64,000 nucleotides of DNA from Lewinellaceae bacterium (GTDB lineage Bacteria; Bacteroidota; Bacteroidia; Chitinophagales; Saprospiraceae). The stretch spans positions 434,001 through 498,000 of the forward strand of contig JACJYH010000003.1 of assembly GCA_020636195.1 (NCBI GenBank), given 5' to 3'. The translations under genes and the position numbers were made by a program. Every line of letters starts with the position of its first letter. Positions within the stretch are counted from its first letter, which is position 1. Shown here in pieces: positions 26,880 to 34,275 of the stretch. The notes beneath the pieces were generated by a model. It saw nothing but the letters and a program-made list of their open reading frames with translations, searched no databases and was not told where the DNA came from.

Positions 26880-27755
26880 ATGGATACCATAGAATTACTG
26901 AGGAAGGTAAGGAAGATAGAAGTCAGAACACGCGGTTTGTCCAATCATATTTTTTCGGGCGAATACCATTCCGCATTCAAGGGAAGAGGTATGTCTTTCA
27001 GCGAGGTGAGAGATTATAGCTATGGAGATGATATTCGAAACATAGATTGGAATGTCACTGCACGTACAGGTTCGCCACACATAAAAATCTTTGAGGAAGA
27101 GCGAGAGCTTACGGTCATGCTCCTGATAGACGTTTCAGGGTCTTCATTTTATGGCACAGGAACTGCCTTCAAATCCGAACTAATAGCGGAAATCAGTGCT
27201 GTTATTGCATTTTCAGCATTGACAAATCACGATAAGGTTGGAGCCATATTATTTTCTGATAAAATTGAGAAATACTTGCCTCCGTCTAAGGGGAAACAAA
27301 ACCTTCTTCGCATCATCCGTGAAATATTGAATATCACACCATCAAGTAAAAAAACAAATATCGAAACGGGATTGAAATTTTTCAATAATGTAGAAAAAAA
27401 ACGAAGTATAGCATTTGTTTTTTCTGACTTTATGGACACTGGATACCAGCAAGCATTAAGTATTGCATCAAAAAAACATGACATCATTGGAGTCAGGGTG
27501 TATGATGAAAGCGAGAAAGGTTTAAAAGACATCGGTTTGGTCGCTGTCAAGGATGCTGAAAGTGACCGCACCATTTTATTGGATACATCCACCTCTGCCT
27601 ATCGATCAGCTGCACAGAAAGCTTTTCAAAAAATCACACAAGATTTCACGCAGAACTTTATGTCTTCAAAAGCTGATTCTATCCACATAGACACTGAAAT
27701 GGATTATATAGTTGAACTTCAGAAATTTTTTAAAACTAGAGCATTACGCCGATGA
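26880..27755 (+). CDS. DUF58 protein (vWA-like, Bat operon)
   Basis: A 291-aa cytoplasmic protein with the DUF58 signature GRGMSFSEVRDYSYGDDIRN (residues 36-55), IDWNVTARTG and FEEERELTV, then a vWA-like domain beginning LLIDVSGSS (82-89). DUF58 proteins are the regular partner of MoxR ATPases and are thought to be remodelled by them. Its stop overlaps the next gene's ATG by four bases (ATGA), showing translational coupling. Length and motif order are normal. Start at ATG 26880, 7 bases after the previous stop. Confidence 0.93.
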   Translation: MDTIELLRKVRKIEVRTRGLSNHIFSGEYHSAFKGRGMSFSEVRDYSYGDDIRNIDWNVTARTGSPHIKIFEEERELTVMLLIDVSGSSFYGTGTAFKSELIAEISAVIAFSALTNHDKVGAILFSDKIEKYLPPSKGKQNLLRIIREILNITPSSKKTNIETGLKFFNNVEKKRSIAFVFSDFMDTGYQQALSIASKKHDIIGVRVYDESEKGLKDIGLVAVKDAESDRTILLDTSTSAYRSAAQKAFQKITQDFTQNFMSSKADSIHIDTEMDYIVELQKFFKTRALRR

Positions 27756-28807
27756 AACTTCCATTTTCTATAGCTAAGTTCAAACAGATTGTTTTTATTG
27801 GGTTGTTTTCCCTAGGCTTTATAGCTTTAGGTTTGGGTCAGACTTCTGTTTCTATGAAAGTGGATAGTGCCAATGTCATGATTGGAGACCACATCAAAGC
27901 AGAAATATTCATCAATAATGCCACTCAATCCATTTCTGAGCTGGATCTATCATCTTTTGCTTCTATCAAAAACATTGATTATGAGCATGATACCACGAGA
28001 TATGAGAAAACAGCTGATATTGAAATTTTAGAATCTCAAGGTTGGAACATAGATCATTCTAGTGGTTCATGGATATTGCGAAAAATGGATAATAAGGGCA
28101 CTTCCAATGTCATTCCTATCGTTTTTTCCATTTACAATGAAGGTAAATTTGCAATAAAACCACCGAAATTACTTCAAGATTCGTCCAATGTAATCTATGG
28201 GCCTTCATCGATCATTGAAGTGCACTTGCCACAAAAATTGACGAATCCCAATGATACCATTCAGCTCAATCCTATCAAGGATATCATGAAGACAAAGGCC
28301 AATTTCTCAGATTATGCTGTGTATCTGTATGGACTTTTAATCATCGCTGTTTTGTCTTTACTTGTATGGTATTGGTTTAAAAAGCGTAAAAAACTACATT
28401 CTATTGAAGTGGTTGATGTTCCTGTAGAACCGATCATTCCACCTTATGAAAAAGCCTTGAATGCCTTGAAACAATTGGAAGACAAGCAGCTATGGCAAAA
28501 AGGTGAAATAAAATTGTACCAAACCGAATTGACCGATATTATGAGAAGTTATTTGGAAAATGCTGAGATTGTCAATGCAATGGAGATGACGACTCCAGAT
28601 ATCCTAAAAAATTTAAAGTTACCTGTCTTCGATGTGGCACACAAAAATCAACTTAGTGACATTTTACAGATAGCCGACTTGGTAAAATTTGCAAAGGCAA
28701 CTCCTGATCAAAATATTCATCAACAGTTCATGGACTTAGCTAAGAATTGGATAGGAGAAACCCATTCAAGGTTGACATCATTAAACCAAAATTCTGAGCA
28801 ATCGTGA
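27752..28807 (+). CDS. DUF4381-like membrane protein of the Bat operon
   Basis: A 351-aa protein with a signal peptide (FIGLFSLGFIALGLGQ, residues about 14-30), an extracytoplasmic beta-rich domain (about 30-180) resembling the first part of BatD-type oxygen-tolerance proteins (SVSMKVDSANVMIGDHIKAE), one transmembrane helix (about 188-210, YLYGLLIIAVLSLLVWYWF) followed by KKRKK, and a cytoplasmic helical domain (PPYEKALNALKQLEDKQLWQ, YQTELTDIMRSYLE) typical of DUF4381. It overlaps the DUF58 gene by four bases and the batA start by one base. Position between DUF58 and BatA is normal for the operon. It probably anchors or regulates the BatA/BatB vWA proteins. Confidence 0.8.
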   Translation: MKLPFSIAKFKQIVFIGLFSLGFIALGLGQTSVSMKVDSANVMIGDHIKAEIFINNATQSISELDLSSFASIKNIDYEHDTTRYEKTADIEILESQGWNIDHSSGSWILRKMDNKGTSNVIPIVFSIYNEGKFAIKPPKLLQDSSNVIYGPSSIIEVHLPQKLTNPNDTIQLNPIKDIMKTKANFSDYAVYLYGLLIIAVLSLLVWYWFKKRKKLHSIEVVDVPVEPIIPPYEKALNALKQLEDKQLWQKGEIKLYQTELTDIMRSYLENAEIVNAMEMTTPDILKNLKLPVFDVAHKNQLSDILQIADLVKFAKATPDQNIHQQFMDLAKNWIGETHSRLTSLNQNSEQS

Positions 28808-29817
28808 TGGATATCGTACATTATCAATTGGCACAACCATGGTGGATGCTTGGTTTATTCTTGATACCACTGTTGTGGTGGTGGAAGAAAAAAAAGTATG
28901 CTCTAGGACAAGAATCAATGACCTATTCACATATCTCCCTTGAAGGTGGTCATACATCATTACGCACTAGATTAATGCCATTTCTCGATGTCCCTTTTTA
29001 TCTAGGTTTGGCGTTTTTAGTAGTTGCATTGGCAAGACCGCAAAAGATTTTAGCTGAAGAAAAGGTGAAAGCGGACGGTATCGATATTATGCTTGCAATG
29101 GATTTGTCCAGTAGTATGTTATCTAGAGATTTTGACCCTGACAGATTGGAAGTCTCAAAAATGGTGGCAAAAGAATTCGTAGAAAAGAGAAAATACGATA
29201 GGATCGGCTTAGTGGCATTCGCCAGAGAAAGCTATACGCAGTGTCCACTGACACCTGATCATAAAGTCATACAAGATCTTTTAGATCAGCTTATTGTTGG
29301 AATTTTGGATGATGGTACCGCCATCGGAATGGGACTTTCCAATGCCGTCAATAGACTGAAAGATAGTCAAGCAAAATCAAGAATCATCATCCTACTCACT
29401 GACGGAGAAAACAATGCCGGATACATTGACCCGATGACAGCATCTGAAATTGCAGAGACCCTTGGCATTAAAGTTTATACGATTGCTATTGGCACTACAG
29501 GAAGAGCCTTATCACCAATTCAAAAAACGGCAGATGGGCGCTACATATTTGGTATGCAAAATGTCAATATTGATGAAACCTTGCTTAAAAATATTTCTGA
29601 ACAAACCCATGGTAAGTACTTTAGAGCATTAGACAGAAAGGGATTGGAGGAAATTTATGCTGAAATAGATCGTCTTGAGAAAACCAAAATCGAAATCACC
29701 GCATTCAAGCGATATCAAGATTTTTACCATATTTTCATCATGATCGGTTTGGCTTTAGTTTTAGGATGGTGGATACTGAAGCAGACGTATTTTTCACTTT
29801 TTAAAGTTGTGCGATAG
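28807..29817 (+). CDS. batA: BatA, membrane vWA protein
   Basis: A 336-aa inner-membrane protein. Two N-terminal transmembrane segments (about 11-26 and 61-77), a periplasmic or cytosolic vWA domain with MIDAS residues DLSSS (99-103), the GTAIGMG threonine (171) and TDGEN aspartate (199), and a C-terminal transmembrane helix (IFIMIGLALVLGWWIL). Residue numbers count from the ATG at 28807, which overlaps the previous stop (TGATG); a GTG three bases earlier is possible but less likely. BatA and BatB are paralogues that form a complex linked to aerotolerance in Bacteroides. All three MIDAS positions are intact, so divalent metal binding is expected. Confidence 0.93.
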   Translation: MDIVHYQLAQPWWMLGLFLIPLLWWWKKKKYALGQESMTYSHISLEGGHTSLRTRLMPFLDVPFYLGLAFLVVALARPQKILAEEKVKADGIDIMLAMDLSSSMLSRDFDPDRLEVSKMVAKEFVEKRKYDRIGLVAFARESYTQCPLTPDHKVIQDLLDQLIVGILDDGTAIGMGLSNAVNRLKDSQAKSRIIILLTDGENNAGYIDPMTASEIAETLGIKVYTIAIGTTGRALSPIQKTADGRYIFGMQNVNIDETLLKNISEQTHGKYFRALDRKGLEEIYAEIDRLEKTKIEITAFKRYQDFYHIFIMIGLALVLGWWILKQTYFSLFKVVR

Positions 29818-29819
29818 AC

Positions 29820-30821
29820 ATGTTTAGATTCGAACATCCCACAGCAATAGCAGGTCTCCTCATTATCGCAATTCTCGTTGTGTTGTATCTATACATTCAA
29901 AAAAAAGAACAACAAAGAACATCTAAATTAGGTGAAACCAATACCATTTCAAGATTATTTACATTCCGAAATACCATCTCACTTCAAACGACTACCCTAT
30001 TATTGAGCTTGGGTATCTTGGCATTAACCATAAGTATGATGAATCCACAGTGGGGTTTTCATACCAAAAAAGTAGAATCCAATGCAACAGATATTTACCT
30101 TGCAATCGACTTGTCCAATAGTATGAATGCCGCAGATATTTCTCCGTCACGATTGGAAAAAGCCAAGAGAATAGCAGAGTCTATCGTTCAGCAAAGACAT
30201 GGAGATAGAATAGGCTTAATACTCTTCGCTGAGTCAGCATTTTTACAAATGCCATTGACCAATGACTACGCAACGGCTGAAATGTTTATACGTTCTGCCA
30301 AAACTGACCTCATCACTTCGCAAGGAACGTCCATCAGCAATGCCATAGAAGTGGCCATAAGATCACACAGGAGTGAAGATGCAACCCAAAAAGCATTGAT
30401 CATCATATCAGATGGAGAAGACCATGAAGAAGGAATAGATGATGCCGTGAAAAACGCAGTTAAAGAAGGTTGGCTTATCTCCACAATAGCTGTAGGCACG
30501 CAAGAAGGCGGCTTTATACCTGTCAATGACGGCGGTAGAGAAACCTACATCATGGACATTCAAGGAAACCCGGTCAAAACGGCGCTCAATGTTGATGCCC
30601 TCAAGCATATTTCAGAAATAGGAAATGGAAAATTCTTCTCCTCGGATCAATTTACAATTGCTCAGGATATGTCCAATTTCTTGGATAAGATGGACAAAAG
30701 AATGACTGAGATAAAGGCTTATACAGAGTACAATAGTTTCTATGGTTATTTTTTAGTTATTGGAATACTTTTACTCATTGCCGTGTTTTACAGCTCTTAC
30801 AATTTCAAACCACAGGCGTAA
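29820..30821 (+). CDS. batB: BatB, membrane vWA protein
   Basis: A 333-aa paralogue of the preceding protein with the same layout: N-terminal helices (about 9-26 and 57-73), a vWA domain with MIDAS DLSNS (97-101), a GTSISNA threonine near 170 and SDGED aspartate at 198, and a final transmembrane helix (YGYFLVIGILLLIAVFY). The start lies two bases after the batA stop and the stop is two bases before batC, so the three are one translational block. In characterised Bat systems BatB carries the insertion VNDGGRETYI-like loop before the last helix, also seen here (residues about 237-250). Confidence 0.93.
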   Translation: MFRFEHPTAIAGLLIIAILVVLYLYIQKKEQQRTSKLGETNTISRLFTFRNTISLQTTTLLLSLGILALTISMMNPQWGFHTKKVESNATDIYLAIDLSNSMNAADISPSRLEKAKRIAESIVQQRHGDRIGLILFAESAFLQMPLTNDYATAEMFIRSAKTDLITSQGTSISNAIEVAIRSHRSEDATQKALIIISDGEDHEEGIDDAVKNAVKEGWLISTIAVGTQEGGFIPVNDGGRETYIMDIQGNPVKTALNVDALKHISEIGNGKFFSSDQFTIAQDMSNFLDKMDKRMTEIKAYTEYNSFYGYFLVIGILLLIAVFYSSYNFKPQA

Positions 30822-30823
30822 AT

Positions 30824-31582
30824 ATGAAAAAAGTATCATCAAAAATTTTTCTTACCTTTTTATGTATATATGGTATTCAGCCAATACATCTTTTCAGCCA
30901 ATCTGCTCATACACTGATGAGGAATGGTGATCGATTGTATGGTTTAGGAAAATGGAATGATGCGGAGATGGAATATAGAAAGGCAAAGGAAGAAGAATCC
31001 ACATTGAAATCCGATTTCAATCTAGGCAATACGCTGATGCACCAAGATAGACCACAAGAGGCCATAGAGCAATATACATCAGCCATTAATTCTAAAGGTT
31101 CTGATGCGCAAAAATCTGAAGCCTATTATAATTTAGGGAATGCCTATTTTAGCGACAAAAAGTATAAAGAAAGTATCGATGCCTACAAAAATGCTCTAAA
31201 ATTACATCCTGACGATGTGCAAACAAAAGAAAATTTGGCCATTGCAAAAAGACAATTGAAGATTCAACAACAAGAACAACAGCAGCAACAACAGCAGCAA
31301 AAATCTGATCAAAATAAAGATCAGAATGAAGACAAACAGGATCAACAAAACCAAAATGACAAAAACGACAAGTCCAAAGACCAAGAAAATAAAAACAATC
31401 AGAATTCTGATAGCAACTCCTCATCAGACGCTCAAAAAAATCAAAAAAATGATGCATCAAAAAATAAAATGACAAAGGAAGAAGCCGAAAAATTCCTTCA
31501 AATCATAGAAAACGAGGAACAAAAAGTGCAAGAAAAATTGCGACGAGGAACGAATAACAAGCCGGCGAAGAAGAATTGGTAA
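30824..31582 (+). CDS. batC: BatC, TPR protein with Gln/Lys-rich tail
   Basis: A 252-aa exported TPR protein. Signal peptide to about residue 26 (IFLTFLCIYGIQPIHLFS), three TPR motifs (about 31-140: GDRLYGLGKWNDAEMEYRKA, NLGNTLMHQDRPQEAIEQYT, YYNLGNAYFSDKKYKESIDA), then a low-complexity tail very rich in Gln, Asn, Asp and Lys (about 148-225), and a short conserved-looking helix (MTKEEAEKFLQIIENEEQK). CAA/CAG runs around 31264-31305 encode the poly-Gln and could slip during replication. It is the last gene of the operon here: batD, which normally follows, is missing and the accessory island begins instead. Confidence 0.9.
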   Translation: MKKVSSKIFLTFLCIYGIQPIHLFSQSAHTLMRNGDRLYGLGKWNDAEMEYRKAKEEESTLKSDFNLGNTLMHQDRPQEAIEQYTSAINSKGSDAQKSEAYYNLGNAYFSDKKYKESIDAYKNALKLHPDDVQTKENLAIAKRQLKIQQQEQQQQQQQQKSDQNKDQNEDKQDQQNQNDKNDKSKDQENKNNQNSDSNSSSDAQKNQKNDASKNKMTKEEAEKFLQIIENEEQKVQEKLRRGTNNKPAKKNW

Positions 31583-31760
31583 GAACCTCGTAATCTTCCA
31601 AAGTTTCACATTATTATAGAAACCATTCAAAGGAAGACGGATGTTTCAAAGTCCCAATTCCAAAGTTGGTGCTCACGTAAAAGCACCCATACGTTACGAT
31701 ACAATCGTTGCAAAGATTTTACACGAAGAGTCTAAACACTAAAGAGTCTGTACATGCGGT
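31583..31760. other. Junction between Bat operon and accessory island
   Basis: About 180 bases with no gene. It contains a small hairpin GGTGCT/AGCACC (about 31670-31690) and the palindromic ACGATACAATCGT (about 31695-31708), followed by unrelated sequence. No clear terminator for the Bat operon is seen. The abrupt loss of the expected batD suggests this is an insertion or deletion edge. Confidence 0.4.
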
Positions 31761-32189
31761 CTATTCCATTTTTTGATACGCCCTCTTTAATCTTATAAAT
31801 TTTGACAACCCATTTTTCTGCTGATAATTGACTTTCATTATATTATTATCAAAAGTCAATATTTCCATCTCATATTCGAATTTAATACTAGGAATTCCGT
31901 AGATTGAGTCACCGCCCCAACCATAGGTTATAATGTTTTTGGATGGGTTGAAAGCCCAGTTTCCGTCTTTTACATCATGTCCAAGATATGAATTTTGAAT
32001 AGCAAGACTGTTGTCCTGTCCAAAAACTAATACTTCTCCCACAGGGAATAATTGATCCAAGGAATCACCGGCATCATAGACAATCTCCTTCCAAGCACCA
32101 TCAATTTGTATGTCTGCATTTCTCAGCTCTGTGTCTGTGCATGACAAGGTGAATAATAAAACTGTGAATACAAATACTAAATTCTTCAT
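31761..32189 (-). CDS. Small lipoprotein of unknown function
   Basis: A 142-aa protein. Signal peptide II with hydrophobic VFVFTVLLFTL and lipobox LSC (cysteine 17). The mature part is beta-rich (QIDGAWKEIVYDAGD, VGEVLVFGQDNSLAIQ, KDGNWAFNPSKNIITYGWGG), similar in style to lipocalin-like lipoproteins; no family is assigned. An open frame extends to 32261, but that extension (MPNYSSPTYS) crosses an attC-like core site and lacks a signal peptide start, so ATG 32189 is chosen. Unrelated to its neighbours, AT-rich and alone on its strand segment, it fits a gene-cassette cargo. Confidence 0.65.
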   Translation of the reverse strand: MKNLVFVFTVLLFTLSCTDTELRNADIQIDGAWKEIVYDAGDSLDQLFPVGEVLVFGQDNSLAIQNSYLGHDVKDGNWAFNPSKNIITYGWGGDSIYGIPSIKFEYEMEILTFDNNIMKVNYQQKNGLSKFIRLKRAYQKME

Positions 32190-32252
32190 TTTATAATAAT
32201 TTAATTTTAAATAATTTTTACGCTTTTTGGTGGAATATGTGGGGGAACTATA

Positions 32253-32259
32253 GTTAGGC
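32253..32259 (-). repeat. attC-like core site GCCTAAC
   Basis: GCCTAAC on the minus strand (GTTAGGC on plus) matches the integron attC core RYYYAAC exactly and lies between two unrelated minus-strand genes. No matching second core with a good stem is seen within 140 bases, so on its own this is weak. Confidence 0.3.
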
Positions 32260-32270
32260 ATTGTATTTAC

Positions 32271-32756
32271 TTAGGACTTGATTCCTCTTTTCTGGAATTC
32301 TCCCAATTTTTTCGCTGCTAAGTACATGAAAGAATAGGAATTTTCAGCCTTTTTACCATTTTTATCTGTAAAACCAAAGCAAAAATGAATTCCTATGTTT
32401 GGATTATTTTGATCAATGGGTATAAAGCCAAATTGATTTTTCGAAGTAGTTCCTTCAAAGACATGTACAATTTTATTTTTGTTTAATTCGCAACCCTCGC
32501 ATTTGCCTTTATAATATTCTAATTTATCATCACCTGACCTTCTAAATACCGTAAACATTTCTCTCAGTACCGAAAGGAAGAAATATTTATCTGTTTGAAG
32601 TTTGTCTTCATCATATTCTTCTTCATCTAAAAGAGGTTCAAGCTCTCCAATTTGAAGATTTCTTGTGAATTGTACAAATTTGTCCATTTCATATGACTCT
32701 GATTCAATATCTATTGAGTCATTAATCTCAAGTACTCTTATGTCGTTTTCAATCAT
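32271..32756 (-). CDS. Hypothetical protein, 161 aa
   Basis: No family recognised. Predicted soluble and strongly acidic in its first third (IDIESESYEMDKFVQ, EPLLDEEEYDEDK), with a C-x2-C pair (KCEGCEL, about residue 86) that could bind metal, and a C-terminal segment with several aromatic residues (GIHFCFGFTDKNGKKAENSY). No signal peptide. It starts at ATG 32756 after an AT-rich leader that carries an attC-like GTTTAGGC. It shares no obvious relation with its neighbours. It may be a cassette cargo gene. Confidence 0.55.
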   Translation of the reverse strand: MIENDIRVLEINDSIDIESESYEMDKFVQFTRNLQIGELEPLLDEEEYDEDKLQTDKYFFLSVLREMFTVFRRSGDDKLEYYKGKCEGCELNKNKIVHVFEGTTSKNQFGFIPIDQNNPNIGIHFCFGFTDKNGKKAENSYSFMYLAAKKLGEFQKRGIKS

Positions 32757-32829
32757 TACAATCTTTTTAATTGTGGTTTGGTTAATCAGTTTTTTATCGA
32801 TCTAAATTATAATTATTTATTCTTTAGAC

Positions 32830-32837
32830 GCCTAAAC
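32830..32837 (-). repeat. attC-like core variant GTTTAGGC
   Basis: Minus strand reads AACAAGTTTAGGCG, very like AACAAGTTAGGTGC at 38274-38285 but with one extra T in the core. A short hairpin TAGCC/GGCTA lies next to it (about 32845-32875). Possibly a degenerate right-hand attC core. Confidence 0.3.
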
Positions 32838-32882
32838 TTGTTATAATAGCCAAATGGCTTATATATAGGCTACAAAAGTAAC

Positions 32883-33086
32883 TCATTTTGTATCAAAATC
32901 TAAATTATCCAAAGGACTTTTAGTTTCCTTTTTCATTTTGACTGTGATATGTGTATGGATCACATTGGTTTCGGGATACTTGTCTTCACGTAAAACCCAT
33001 ACTTTTAAGATATCTTCTTATTGTAATAAAAGTTGCGTAGCGTAAGAATGTCTAAGAGTTTGAACGGTTGTATTTTCATCTACCTT
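32883..33086 (-). pseudogene. Degenerate C-terminal fragment of an integron-integrase-like tyrosine recombinase
   Basis: A 68-codon frame on the minus strand with one internal stop (TAA after LLLQ) and a TAG just upstream. It reads TVQTLRHSYATQLLLQ, stop, EDILKVWVLREDKYPETNVI, HTHITVKMKK, ETKSPLDNLDF. From recall, this aligns without gaps to the C-terminus of IntI/Xer-type recombinases: box II HxLRHSxAT keeps the conserved Arg-His pair, and the ending YTHV...(R/K)SPLD is typical of integron integrases. Here the catalytic tyrosine is His (IHTH) and the GH histidine is Asp, so it is dead. The N-terminal part of the protein is missing. It is flanked by attC-like sites, which makes a former integron plausible. 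IntI versus another Xer-like phage integrase cannot be decided without the lost patch domain. Confidence 0.7.
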
Positions 33087-33187
33087 CTATAGAATTATGT
33101 ACTCCCTTTGTTGGACATTTTGTTCAATTCGATCGGCATAATTTCTACAAACCTGCCTACATCACATCATTAAACTTTAAAAAATAC

Positions 33188-33334
33188 ACCTAACGATAAA
33201 TGTAAAAACCGACACAAATCCAATAGCCACATTCTAATCCCCATAGTAAAATTTCATTTCCTCCCCAGCGCCGCATCATTCAACAAAGTCTGACGGTCAA
33301 TTTTCAACACAACTTCCAGCATTAATTGTTATAG
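33188..33334 (-). repeat. attC-like inverted repeat (about 147 bp)
   Basis: On the minus strand the right core is GTTAGGT (33188-33194), an exact GTTRRRY match. Imperfect arms TAACGATAAATG (33191-33202) and CATTAATTGTTA (33320-33331) pair at 10 of 12 positions. The left core (CTATAAC) matches poorly. It lies between the stop of the 255-aa gene and the recombinase fragment. Confidence 0.4.
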
Positions 33335-33345
33335 CTCGTATTGAT

Positions 33346-34113
33346 TTAAAGCCTATATTTTATTCCTATTTCTGTAAATATAGATTTAAATTCTAAATTA
33401 TAAGGCGCATATGCTCCAGTTCTCCTGTCTTTCGCCAAATCATATTGCCATAATATTAGATCATTTCCATTACTTACTTCATTGATATATTTAAGTCCTA
33501 TTATTAAGAAAGTGTTTCTAAATAATCTATATTCCATTCCCAAATTACTATTTATGGAGATTATGGGGACTTCCATATTTACGTTCACCAATACCCCTAC
33601 TTGCTGATTCTGTAAATAAATTAGTTCTGCTTGTGGATGGTCTTTTGTCAAACCTGAACTTGGACTGGATTTACCAAAGCCTATTCCAAAAGTTTGATCC
33701 CAAAATATGTTTAAATTATCACTGAGTTTACCTCGCAGCCTAATACCGGGTTCTATCTGATATGTTCTAATTCCCAAATGAATCTTATCATTTCGGTATG
33801 AATAGGGCTCAACTCTATCGTCAAGGCTCCAATATCTTAAAGCTCTGTTTGTTGTGCCTAAGCCCATCACTAAACCAAAATTATCATTAAAACTATAAGC
33901 TACTTTTAATGTATGTTGATATGGTTTTTCAATATGCAGTATTGAACTTTCACCATTGGCTGGAATATAGATTGGACCTGTGAGGTTATAGTCATTAGAC
34001 CTAGTCTGAAAATCATACCCAATTCCTGTTGATAAACTGACTTCAAATTTGTTTTGTGCTTTTACTATTTGCATTGAATAGAACAAGGTAATAGCAATTA
34101 AAAATTTCTTCAT
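33346..34113 (-). CDS. Outer-membrane beta-barrel protein (255 aa)
   Basis: Signal peptide at about 1-19 (FLIAITLFYSMQIVKA, cut before QNKF). The rest alternates polar and hydrophobic residues with many aromatic turns (VSLSTGIGYDFQTR, HTLKVAYSFNDNFGLVMGLG, GIGFGKSSPSSG, FTEIGIKYRL) and ends in a penultimate-position aromatic/leucine pattern typical of small OmpW/OmpX-like barrels. No enzymatic motif. It starts 20-30 bases downstream of an attC-like palindrome edge and is not related to the large gene upstream. Likely outer membrane; substrate unknown. Confidence 0.75.
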   Translation of the reverse strand: MKKFLIAITLFYSMQIVKAQNKFEVSLSTGIGYDFQTRSNDYNLTGPIYIPANGESSILHIEKPYQHTLKVAYSFNDNFGLVMGLGTTNRALRYWSLDDRVEPYSYRNDKIHLGIRTYQIEPGIRLRGKLSDNLNIFWDQTFGIGFGKSSPSSGLTKDHPQAELIYLQNQQVGVLVNVNMEVPIISINSNLGMEYRLFRNTFLIIGLKYINEVSNGNDLILWQYDLAKDRRTGAYAPYNLEFKSIFTEIGIKYRL

Positions 34114-34151
34114 TTTAAATTTATTTTATTCTTTATTAGGTGTTACGGAAA

Positions 34152-34275
34152 ACAATATGCGTATGTTGCGGGATTTCAAGGCACTATCGTTTGAAAGTTG
34201 CACAAATGGTTCTTTCTTGCACAATGTTTCAACCTACCACAAAAGCCCGCAATTATCGCATATTGTATGTTAGTT
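34152..34275 (-). repeat. Long attC-like palindrome at the 3' end of the NACHT gene
   Basis: Outer stem ACAATATGCG (34152-34161) pairs perfectly with CGCATATTGT (34257-34266); inner stem TTGCGGG (34166-34172) pairs with CCCGCAA (34246-34252). The loop is about 73 bases. A core-like GTTAGTT lies at 34269-34275. The stop codon of the NACHT gene falls between the two right-hand stems, as often happens when a cassette gene ends inside its attC. The right-hand core on the minus strand (GTAACAC) deviates from consensus. Confidence 0.5.

Noticed and set aside
31264..31305. CAA/CAG microsatellite considered as a phase-variation tract
   Set aside because: Trinucleotide repeats stay in frame and encode the normal poly-Gln tail of BatC; slippage would change length but not switch the gene off.
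31149..31475. Leu/Phe-rich minus-strand frames opposite batC
   Set aside because: Antisense of the Gln/Lys-rich tail of BatC, giving artificial hydrophobic runs.
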